Source: Flavobacteriales bacterium (GTDB lineage: Bacteria; Bacteroidota; Bacteroidia; Flavobacteriales_F; PHOS-HE28). Taken from it: DNA of 64,000 nucleotides. The notes beneath the pieces are model-generated. The model worked only from the letters and a program-made list of their open reading frames with translations. It ran no database searches and was not told where the DNA came from. Where the stretch lies: assembly GCA_016788205.1 (NCBI GenBank), contig JAEUTA010000029.1:62001-126000 (forward strand), read 5' to 3'. This document shows positions 24,802 through 31,711 of the stretch, piece after piece (positions within the stretch are counted from its first letter, which is position 1; every line of letters starts with the position of its first letter). Position numbers and translations under genes: made by a program.

Positions 24802-26492
24802 CGCGCACGGCGTCTCTTTCGGCGATCAGTACGTTCCTTCTTCAACAGCGAGAACACGCGCTTCGTAGCCCCTGGTATCATGTCGCGCTTGATACCCGCC
24901 CGCGTGAAATGCCAGATGTAGGTGAGCAACGAGCGGTTGGGGTCGCGGTCTATCGAGACCGAGCGACGTTGTCGATCACTTAGCCCACCGCCGCGTTCCT
25001 CGGTCATCACGAAGTCCATCACCGCACCTAACATGCTGTGGCGTTGTGCGTTCGTGGCGTTGGAAGCCACCGTTGTCACCACATCCGCATAGGTCATGTC
25101 CATGGATCCGCGTGCGCTTTCGGCATCGCCTTTCATCATCAGGTGCATGTGCTCGAGCCGACCGCTCACCATCGAGAGCCGCAGGAGGTTGGACGTGAGG
25201 CTATCAAGACTTCCAAGTGCCAACTGTTGCATCGTTGCCGTGAACGTGAACTCTTCTTCCTCATCGAGCCGTGCTTCGTAACGGGCGTTGAGTATCGCCG
25301 TATCCATGAATGAACAGCGGATGTCGCCGACGAGCAGTGTAGGTTCGTTACCGTCGATCTCGTTGAAGATGCCCTTGAAGGAGGCGTTGACATCGTTCAA
25401 CAGTAGCGTGCCCCATTGTCCGGTCTCATCACTCCGTTCGCGATAGGTCACGGATCCATCCGCCAGGTGCACCGAATCGATGCGAATGGGGAACGGGATG
25501 GCTAGCAGCGCGGCAGGCGGAAGCATCACGGCACGTGCCGGACCTTCGGGCTTGTAGTTGTCCCGTTCGGCCACCAGATGCATGCCATGGATGCCCAGGG
25601 AGCGCATGCTCAACGCGCGGTCGCCCAGTAGACCGGCCACATCCGGTTCCTGGAACACGAGGCTGTCCACCTCCACGCTGACCCGGGTGATCCGGTGTGA
25701 CGGAGCTTTCTCATCGATGCGTTCCAAGGCGAGGTGGCGCACACTTCCGCGTCGAAGATGATCGGAGAGATGGGTATCTCCGAAACGCAACCGGTATCCG
25801 TGAGGCAGGTCGGTGCTCAGGCTATCCATGCGGATGTCCACAGCGCCCACGTTCAGGTCCGCACGTTTCTTGTCGCCGGGTCGCAGAACATCCAGGTCAT
25901 TCGCAACGATGTCCAACCCGGAAGCACGTAACACGGGCAAGTGACCGCTCAGATCGTGCATGCGCGCTTTCGCGCCGCGCACGGTCAGGGCATCAACGGT
26001 GAATAGCCGCAGCGATTTCGTGTCGGAACGACCGAGCCGTTTGAACGGTGAGTTCAACGCCACACGCCGATCACCGATCGTGTAGTGGAATGCTGGTGTA
26101 TCCACCTCGATGGCACGCAGATGCACTTCGCGATAGAGCACGGCCCGCCAGATGGAAAGCCCGCGCAGGGCGATGGTGCTGGCACGCGCGGAGAAGAGGT
26201 AGTCGTAGGTGCCTGCGCGAAGGCTGTCGTTCAAGGTGCTGTCATAGGTCAGGCGTATCCCATTGATGCGCACATCGCCGCTCATGAACTCGGCGTTGAG
26301 GCTGTCCATCTCGAAGTGATAGCCTTGCACGGCGGCTTCGCGCACGGCCGTCTCGATCCGTTCGCGGATGGTGCGGTCAAGCCAAGGGCCGCCGTAGGCC
26401 CAGGCCCAAGTGATAACTGCTACAATGCCCAGCACGACCATTGTCAGCAGCCCCTGGAAGATCCGTCTTACGCGATGTGGACGGTGTTCCAT
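24798..26492 (-). CDS. AsmA/TamB-like membrane-anchored protein
   Basis: 564 residues. One N-terminal membrane helix ('GLLTMVVLGIVAVITWAWAY') anchors a long periplasmic body of strand-rich sequence with the beginning typical of AsmA-type proteins ('FEMDSLNAEFMSGDVRING'). Further strand pairs follow, and a basic tail ends in 'RKRRRAR'. Such proteins are believed to form a groove for lipids between the membranes. It follows the DUF4259 gene by 22 bases and overlaps the next gene, so it is part of the minus-strand run that begins with cyanophycinase. Confidence 0.72.
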   Translation of the reverse strand: MEHRPHRVRRIFQGLLTMVVLGIVAVITWAWAYGGPWLDRTIRERIETAVREAAVQGYHFEMDSLNAEFMSGDVRINGIRLTYDSTLNDSLRAGTYDYLFSARASTIALRGLSIWRAVLYREVHLRAIEVDTPAFHYTIGDRRVALNSPFKRLGRSDTKSLRLFTVDALTVRGAKARMHDLSGHLPVLRASGLDIVANDLDVLRPGDKKRADLNVGAVDIRMDSLSTDLPHGYRLRFGDTHLSDHLRRGSVRHLALERIDEKAPSHRITRVSVEVDSLVFQEPDVAGLLGDRALSMRSLGIHGMHLVAERDNYKPEGPARAVMLPPAALLAIPFPIRIDSVHLADGSVTYRERSDETGQWGTLLLNDVNASFKGIFNEIDGNEPTLLVGDIRCSFMDTAILNARYEARLDEEEEFTFTATMQQLALGSLDSLTSNLLRLSMVSGRLEHMHLMMKGDAESARGSMDMTYADVVTTVASNATNAQRHSMLGAVMDFVMTEERGGGLSDRQRRSVSIDRDPNRSLLTYIWHFTRAGIKRDMIPGATKRVFSLLKKERTDRRKRRRAR

Positions 26493-26514
26493 GTTCAGGG
26501 TTTGCTGCAGGTCG

Positions 26515-26919
26515 TCAGCTCAGACGCCCGATCAGGTCTTCGATGCCCTGCCGCCAGACGGGATAGAGTTCTTCGTTCTCTTCCCACAATTCGCGCAGTT
26601 CTGAAGCGTCGCCCAGCACGCGTTCAAGGTTGGCTACCGCAGTGGACCTCAACGATGCGGGGTCCTTCTCCTTCACCACAGCCACCACGGTCGCTAGCGT
26701 CTCCTCATCATCGCAGCGGTACACGGTACCGTTCAGCGCGGCATCGATCACCGCGCCGCTCACCAGCAGGCACTGGCCATCCGTGTATTCGAGGTAGTCG
26801 CTGTCCTCCACGTTCGCATACCACTCGTTGATCTGCTCCATGGGATCAGCGAGCGAGAGCGATGCAAGTACATCGTATGCAGTGTCGTCGTCGAAGATCC
26901 CGGTGTCCCAAGCGCCCAT
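26515..26919 (-). CDS. DUF4259 domain protein
   Basis: 134 residues, acidic and soluble. The N-terminus 'MGAWDTGIFDDDTAYDVL' is the DUF4259 signature, and a helical body follows. Function unknown. A TTG seven codons upstream would overlap the cyanophycinase stop; the family starts at this Met, so I use it. It lies in line with cyanophycinase and the AsmA-like gene. Confidence 0.88.
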   Translation of the reverse strand: MGAWDTGIFDDDTAYDVLASLSLADPMEQINEWYANVEDSDYLEYTDGQCLLVSGAVIDAALNGTVYRCDDEETLATVVAVVKEKDPASLRSTAVANLERVLGDASELRELWEENEELYPVWRQGIEDLIGRLS

Positions 26920-26936
26920 TGTGAAAATGGTGTTGA

Positions 26937-27806
26937 TCAACTCCGCACCGGCACCCTCACCGCTGCGAAAGCCTTCTGCTGCACACTGTAGCTATGGCCC
27001 TTGCTGATGATATGCACCTTCATGCCTTCGATGGAGAAGGGCTCACCCTCTTCCACATCGGCGTAGTCGCTGTAGGTGATCTCGTGGCCGTCGAAGATCA
27101 TCACCTGGCCGCTGCCGATGGTCTCCAGCATCTCACCGTTCGTGATCACCACGCCTGTGTCCTCGCCCAGGCCGATGCCGATGGCAGCCGGGTTCGCCGC
27201 GACCGCTTGTGTAAGACGGCTGAAACGACCGCGCTCCACGAAGTGGCTGTCGATGATCACGTCGTAGATCAGTGCTGCGCCAGTGGTCATCTTCACGCCG
27301 CCCTTGATCAGGCCGCTGGCACTATGGCCCTGGTAGATCATGGTGCTGCTCATGCACATGGCTCCTGCGCTGGTCCCGGCGATCACGAAGCCCGCTTCCT
27401 CTTCATAGCGGCGTTTCATCAATTGCAGGAAGGCCGTTCCGCCGAAGATCGTCGTGAGGCGCAACTGGTTGCCGCCGCTCATCATCACGCCATCGGCCTT
27501 GGCCAGGCGCTTGATCATGTCGGGCTTCACATCACTGCGATCACGGATGTCCATGATGTCGATGTTCGTGGCACCGAGCCTTCCGAAGGCCTCGATATAG
27601 TTCTGGCCCACCTCCTCGGGTATGCTGCTGGCACTGGTGATCACAGCGATCCTCTTTTCGGGACCGCCGATCTCGTCCACCACGCGGCGGAGTATGCCTT
27701 CTTCGATGAAGTTGTGAGCGAAGACCTTTGAGTTGTGGCCGGCTTCCGGCTCCTTGCCTTTGTCTTCGTTACCGCCGATGGCGATGAGTTTGCCTTTGGG
27801 TATCAT
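26937..27806 (-). CDS. cphB: Cyanophycinase
   Basis: Serine exopeptidase of 289 residues (peptidase family S51) that degrades cyanophycin to beta-Asp-Arg dipeptides. 'GKLIAIGGNEDKG' starts the family, the nucleophile is Ser146 in 'AGTSAGAM', and 'MMSGGNQLRL' and 'DSHFVERGRFSRL' supply further active-site blocks. No signal peptide, so it is intracellular. It diverges from cyanophycin synthetase, and the isoaspartyl peptidase at 12328-13254 can finish the breakdown. Confidence 0.95.
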   Translation of the reverse strand: MIPKGKLIAIGGNEDKGKEPEAGHNSKVFAHNFIEEGILRRVVDEIGGPEKRIAVITSASSIPEEVGQNYIEAFGRLGATNIDIMDIRDRSDVKPDMIKRLAKADGVMMSGGNQLRLTTIFGGTAFLQLMKRRYEEEAGFVIAGTSAGAMCMSSTMIYQGHSASGLIKGGVKMTTGAALIYDVIIDSHFVERGRFSRLTQAVAANPAAIGIGLGEDTGVVITNGEMLETIGSGQVMIFDGHEITYSDYADVEEGEPFSIEGMKVHIISKGHSYSVQQKAFAAVRVPVRS

Positions 27807-27879
27807 TCCAGGTATTTAGCCCCCTCCCCGAGGCCCTGATTCCGCCGGGTAGAGCGACGGAACGTGAGCCTGATGAACG

Positions 27880-27887
27880 CGAAAGTA
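27880..27887 (-). promoter_or_regulatory. -7 box of cphB
   Basis: TACTTTCG on the minus strand, 73 bases before the cphB ATG, giving a leader of about 70 bases. It lies 60 bases from the divergent cphA box, so the two promoters share one control region. Confidence 0.5.
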
Positions 27888-27922
27888 GAGGGATCGCACC
27901 GGAGCATGAAGCACAGGTGAAG

Positions 27923-27954
27923 TTTTGATGAACAACCGGCTGTCCCTATCTTAC
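27923..27954 (+). promoter_or_regulatory. Candidate cphA promoter (-33 TTTTG, -7 TATCTTAC)
   Basis: TTTTG (27923-27927) and TATCTTAC (27947-27954) are 19 bases apart, matching the Bacteroidota spacing of TTTG-N19-21-TAnnTTTG. The -7 box has two mismatches. The leader would be about 75 bases long. Confidence 0.45.
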
Positions 27955-28030
27955 CCACGCCCGGCGCACTTACCACGCCCGGGACGCTCCTTACAGCCTT
28001 ACCAGAACCAACACCGCCGGGCTTCCGGCG
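27950..28030 (+). promoter_or_regulatory. cphA leader: direct repeats and a hairpin beside the start
   Basis: CTTACC(C)ACGCCCGG occurs at 27950-27964 and again at 27969-27982, 19 bases apart, followed by two more CTTAC words near 27989-28002. Just before the start is a perfect stem CGCCGG-GCTT-CCGGCG (28015-28030), only 6 bases from the ATG, which could hinder ribosome entry. The first repeats could bind a regulator shared with cphB. Confidence 0.4.
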
Positions 28031-28036
28031 ATCCTC

Positions 28037-30700
28037 ATGCGCATCCTCGAGCTCAAGGCCATGCGTGGCCCCAACTACTGGTCGGTCAAACGCCACAACC
28101 TCATCGTCATGCGCCTCGACATCGAGGACTTGGAGGAAAAGCCCACCGACAAGATCCCCGGGTTCTACGAGCGTATCCAGGAGTTGCTGCCCAGCATGTA
28201 CAGCCACCGCTGCAGCGAGGATCACGAAGGTGGTTTCTGGGAACGGGTGAAGCGGGGCACCTGGATGGGCCATGTGATCGAGCACATCGCGCTGGAGATC
28301 CAGACGCTGGCGGGCATGGAGACGGGTTTCGGCCGTACACGCAGCACACGCGAGCGTGGGGTGTACAATGTAGTCTTCAGCTACATCGAAGAACCGGTGG
28401 GCATGTTCGCTGCTAAAGCCGCGGTGCGCATCGCAGAGGCACTGATCAGCGGTGAGAAGTACGACCTGGCCGATGACATCCAGAAGATGCGCGAGATCCG
28501 CGAGGAATCGCGCCTTGGGCCCAGCACGGGCAGCATCGTGGCCGAAGCCGTTTCGCGCGGCATCCCGTACCTGCGTTTGAACGGACAGAGCTTGGTGCAG
28601 CTTGGTCATGGCATCCACCAGAAGCGGATCCGCGCTACCATCACCAGCAAGACCAGCAACATCGGCGTGGAGATCGCTTGTGATAAGGAAGAGACGAAGC
28701 AGTTGCTCGAGAGCTACGAGATCCCCGTGCCGAAAGGTCGCGTGGTACGTACCGAAGAAGGCCTTGAAGCCGCGATCGATTCCGTTGGATTCCCCTGTGT
28801 GATCAAGCCGATCGGAGGCAACCACGGACGTGGCGCCACCATCGGCATCAAAACGCTGGACGAAGCGAAAGTGGCGCTGGCCAAGGCGAAGGAGATCAGC
28901 CGCAGCGTGATCGTGGAGCGCTACATCACTGGTCTGGATCATCGCTTGCTCGTTATCAACCACCGCTTCATCTGTGCGGCGAAACGGACACCCGCTTGTG
29001 TGGTGGGTGATGGCAAGAGCACCATCGCGCAGCTCGCCGATGAAGTGAACAAGGATCCGCGCCGCGGCTATGGTCACGAGAACGTGCTCACGCGCATTGA
29101 CATCGACGATCATACGCTGAAGTTGATCGGGCTGAAAGGCCTGACGCCGGACAGTGTGCCCAAGAAGGACGAAGTGGTCTACCTAAAAGCCACCGCCAAC
29201 CTCAGCACGGGCGGAACCGCCGATGACGTCACTGAAGTGGTGCATCCGTTCAACGTCTTCCTAGCCGAGCGCATCAGCCGCATCATCGATCTGGACATCT
29301 GTGGCATCGACATCATGACCGACGACATCAGCATTCCGCTGAATGAGAGCGGTGGTGCGGTGTTGGAAGTGAACGCAGCGCCCGGTTTCCGCATGCACTT
29401 GGATCCCACCGGTGGCATCGGCAAGAACGTAGCCGAACCCGTGGTGGACATGCTCTTCCCGCCGGGCACACCGAGCCGGATACCCATCATCGCGGTTACC
29501 GGTACCAACGGCAAGACCACGAGCACCCGCCTCACCGCACACCTCATGCGCAGCGTGGGCTACAAAGTGGGCATGACCTGCAGCGACGGTGTCTACATCC
29601 AGAACCGCCTCTTGATGAAGGGCGATTGCACCGGCCCGGCCAGCGCGCAATTCGTGTTGAAGGAGCCGGTCGTGGACATGGCCGTTCTCGAAACAGCTCG
29701 CGGAGGTCTGGTGCGCAGCGGTCTCGGTTTCGAGCATTGCGATGTCGCCATCGTCACCAATGTGGCTGCGGATCACTTGGGCTTGAAGGATATCCACACG
29801 CTGGAGGATCTGGCGCATGTGAAGAGCACCGTGCCGCGAAGTGTCCGTCGCGATGGTTACGCCATCCTCAACGCCGACGATGAACTGGTGATGGCCATGC
29901 GTAAGCAGTGCGATTGCAAGATCGCTCTCTTCAGTCTGGATGAGAACAACCGCCTGATCCGCCAGCACTGCAAGCTCGGTGGCCTCGCAGCGATCTACGA
30001 GAACGGCTTCGTCACCATCAGCAAGGGCGAATGGAAACTGCGCATCGAAAAGGCCGTGAACATTCCCATCACCTACGGTGGCAAGGCCGTCTTCAACATC
30101 CAGAACGTGCTACCTGCCGTGCTCGCGGCCTACGTGCAAGGCGTGAAGATCGAAGAGCTGCGTGAAGCGCTCATGACCTTCGTGCCGGGTGCCGCGCAGA
30201 CCCCGGGCCGCTTGAACCTCTTCCAGTTCAAGAATTTCCAGGTGGTGGTGGATTACGCCCACAACCCGCACGGCTTCGAGGCCCTCGGCAAGTTCCTCAG
30301 CAAGATCCCGGACAGTCCGAAAGTGGGCGTGATCGCCGGTGTGGGCGACCGCCGCGACGAGGACACCGTGAACCTTGGTCGCCTCAGCGCACAGATGTTC
30401 GATGAGATCATCATCCGCCAGGACCGCAACCTGCGCGGCAAGACCGACGACGAGATCATCGCGCTGATGGTGAAAGGCATTCAGGAGATCGACCCGAACA
30501 AGAAGTTCACCATCATCAAGAAGGAAGAGGAAGCCATCCGCCACGCCATCTCAACGGCCAAGCCCGGCAGCTTCCTTACCCTCTGCAGCGATGTGGTACC
30601 CGACGCGCTCGCCCTCGTGCTGAAGCTGAAGGAGGAGGACGAGAAAGTGGCCTTCAGCAAGGAGGATATCCCGAACCGGAACAAGGAGTTGGTGGGGTGA
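28037..30700 (+). CDS. cphA: Cyanophycin synthetase
   Basis: 887 residues, the usual length. It builds cyanophycin, a poly-aspartate backbone with arginine side chains, from Asp, Arg and ATP. The N-terminal domain ('MRILELKAMRGPNYWS') is followed by an ATP-grasp part (about 215-480; 'CVIKPIGGNHGRGAT', 'LEVNAAPGF') that adds Asp, and a Mur-ligase-like part that adds Arg with P-loop 'GTNGKTTSTRL' at about 488 and 'DYAHNPHG' further on. It diverges from cphB. The polymer would be a nitrogen and carbon store kept as cytoplasmic granules. Confidence 0.97.
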   Translation: MRILELKAMRGPNYWSVKRHNLIVMRLDIEDLEEKPTDKIPGFYERIQELLPSMYSHRCSEDHEGGFWERVKRGTWMGHVIEHIALEIQTLAGMETGFGRTRSTRERGVYNVVFSYIEEPVGMFAAKAAVRIAEALISGEKYDLADDIQKMREIREESRLGPSTGSIVAEAVSRGIPYLRLNGQSLVQLGHGIHQKRIRATITSKTSNIGVEIACDKEETKQLLESYEIPVPKGRVVRTEEGLEAAIDSVGFPCVIKPIGGNHGRGATIGIKTLDEAKVALAKAKEISRSVIVERYITGLDHRLLVINHRFICAAKRTPACVVGDGKSTIAQLADEVNKDPRRGYGHENVLTRIDIDDHTLKLIGLKGLTPDSVPKKDEVVYLKATANLSTGGTADDVTEVVHPFNVFLAERISRIIDLDICGIDIMTDDISIPLNESGGAVLEVNAAPGFRMHLDPTGGIGKNVAEPVVDMLFPPGTPSRIPIIAVTGTNGKTTSTRLTAHLMRSVGYKVGMTCSDGVYIQNRLLMKGDCTGPASAQFVLKEPVVDMAVLETARGGLVRSGLGFEHCDVAIVTNVAADHLGLKDIHTLEDLAHVKSTVPRSVRRDGYAILNADDELVMAMRKQCDCKIALFSLDENNRLIRQHCKLGGLAAIYENGFVTISKGEWKLRIEKAVNIPITYGGKAVFNIQNVLPAVLAAYVQGVKIEELREALMTFVPGAAQTPGRLNLFQFKNFQVVVDYAHNPHGFEALGKFLSKIPDSPKVGVIAGVGDRRDEDTVNLGRLSAQMFDEIIIRQDRNLRGKTDDEIIALMVKGIQEIDPNKKFTIIKKEEEAIRHAISTAKPGSFLTLCSDVVPDALALVLKLKEEDEKVAFSKEDIPNRNKELVG

Positions 30701-30709
30701 GGGTGAGAA

Positions 30710-31276
30710 ATGGGATACCACGAATCCCTTCTTCAGTTCGCAAGTGAGTGGTACGGGACGGAGCCGACCACGTGGAACGCTCCATACCCAGGCTTAAAGC
30801 ACGAGCTACCGGAGGAGTATTGCGTTGCGGTTTTCCCACCCGGTCGTCGCCACGATTTCTGGGTGTATCTGACTGTGGGCTTATCACATGGCAAACCGGA
30901 CAAGGCCCAGGTGGAACTGCTCCTTTATTCGCCTCGTCAGGATGATGGCCTAGTTCGAATACTGTTGGCCGCATCTTGTCACCATCGATTCAGCGAATCT
31001 CTGGGCTTGCATCACACAGTGAACTTCGGCCTCCCTTGGCTGAATGGTTCGGCATGTATGCATGGCTATCTGCAACTTCCTTACCTCGATGGACCAGAGT
31101 TGGAGTTGTTCGAGTGTGAGCATGGTCATGCCCATCTGCTTTGGTTGATACCTATCACAGCGGACGAGAAGAATTTTGCTGTTGAGAAGGGTTGGGAAGC
31201 ACTTGAAGAGCGATTCGAACAAAAGAGCTTCAACTACTTGGACCCGCTTCGTGCTGCTGTTGTCCCATCATCCTAA
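30710..31276 (+). CDS. Suppressor-of-fused-like (SUFU) domain protein
   Basis: 188 residues, soluble. The central strands and the C-terminal 'LLWLIPITADEKNFAVEKGW' part with 'ALEERFEQKSFNYLDPLR' match the bacterial suppressor-of-fused domain (related to Smi1/Knr4-like immunity and adaptor folds). These are often immunity or regulatory proteins, but no toxin gene is next to it. The ATG lies 9 bases after the cphA stop, with GGTGAG before it, so it is probably co-transcribed with cphA. Confidence 0.8.
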   Translation: MGYHESLLQFASEWYGTEPTTWNAPYPGLKHELPEEYCVAVFPPGRRHDFWVYLTVGLSHGKPDKAQVELLLYSPRQDDGLVRILLAASCHHRFSESLGLHHTVNFGLPWLNGSACMHGYLQLPYLDGPELELFECEHGHAHLLWLIPITADEKNFAVEKGWEALEERFEQKSFNYLDPLRAAVVPSS

Positions 31277-31312
31277 TCTGCAGAGCAGTCCCCCATCCTG
31301 GGCCCCGGCCAT

Positions 31313-31361
31313 CCGGAGTCTCACGAATGCCTTGCATACGGTGGCACTGGTGAGACTCCGG
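31313..31361. repeat. 12-bp perfect inverted repeat in a gene-free patch
   Basis: CCGGAGTCTCAC (31313-31324) and GTGAGACTCCGG (31350-31361) are exact reverse complements. Inside, TGCC and GGCA can pair as well, giving a long interrupted hairpin. It begins 36 bases after the SUFU stop. Probably a dispersed intergenic repeat rather than a terminator. Confidence 0.6.
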
Positions 31362-31393
31362 GTCTCGGTCGCGGAGCCTCCCTCCCCTCGCTG

Positions 31394-31414
31394 GCGCGGA
31401 TCTGCGATCCGTGC
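31394..31414. repeat. Short hairpin GCGCGGATC-TGC-GATCCGTGC
   Basis: Nine base pairs (one G-U) around a 3-base loop. It is part of the same repeat-rich patch and does not resemble a terminator, as no T-run follows. Confidence 0.5.
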
Positions 31415-31429
31415 TCCCCGTCTAAGCCT

Positions 31430-31469
31430 CTGCAGGGTCTGTCCGCGCATTTGGCGGACGACCCTGCAG
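31430..31469 (+). terminator. Long hairpin, possible terminator of the cphA-SUFU unit
   Basis: CTGCAGGGTC-T-GTCCGC (31430-31446) pairs with GCGGACGACCCTGCAG (31454-31469) except for one bulged T; the loop is 7 bases. 'CTTTC' follows. It is the most stable structure in the patch and may end transcription, or may be part of a repeat element. Confidence 0.45.
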
Positions 31470-31711
31470 CTTTCAGACGAATTCACCGCTCAAGGATCGG
31501 CTTCCAACTCGTGTCGTGGATGCTGTAGACCACTCCCGTTGCCCGGCTATCGCAGACATTCGATCCGTTCCTCGATCGGTTTCCAGGGAGGTTAACCTAT
31601 GCCTACGCATGCATGTCGCTCCGGAAGCGCTTGCCCTCCAGCTATCGGGATCTCGCGAAGTCCGAGCAGGCTCAGGTAGGACGAAGGGCTTCCGCGCTAG
31701 GTCGTAGCTTC
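31470..31711. other. Gene-free stretch, no coding sequence recognised
   Basis: Together with 31277-31469 this makes 435 bases without a convincing gene. Frames are open here only as extensions of shadow readings of the NRPS-like gene and show no coding character. A small hairpin CGTAG-CTTC-CTACG (31703-31716) overlaps the stop of the NRPS-like gene. The patch may be a decayed mobile or repeat element. Confidence 0.5.

Noticed and set aside
27803..29113. 436-codon minus-strand frame over the cphA start
   Set aside because: Antisense to cyanophycin synthetase, which is certain.
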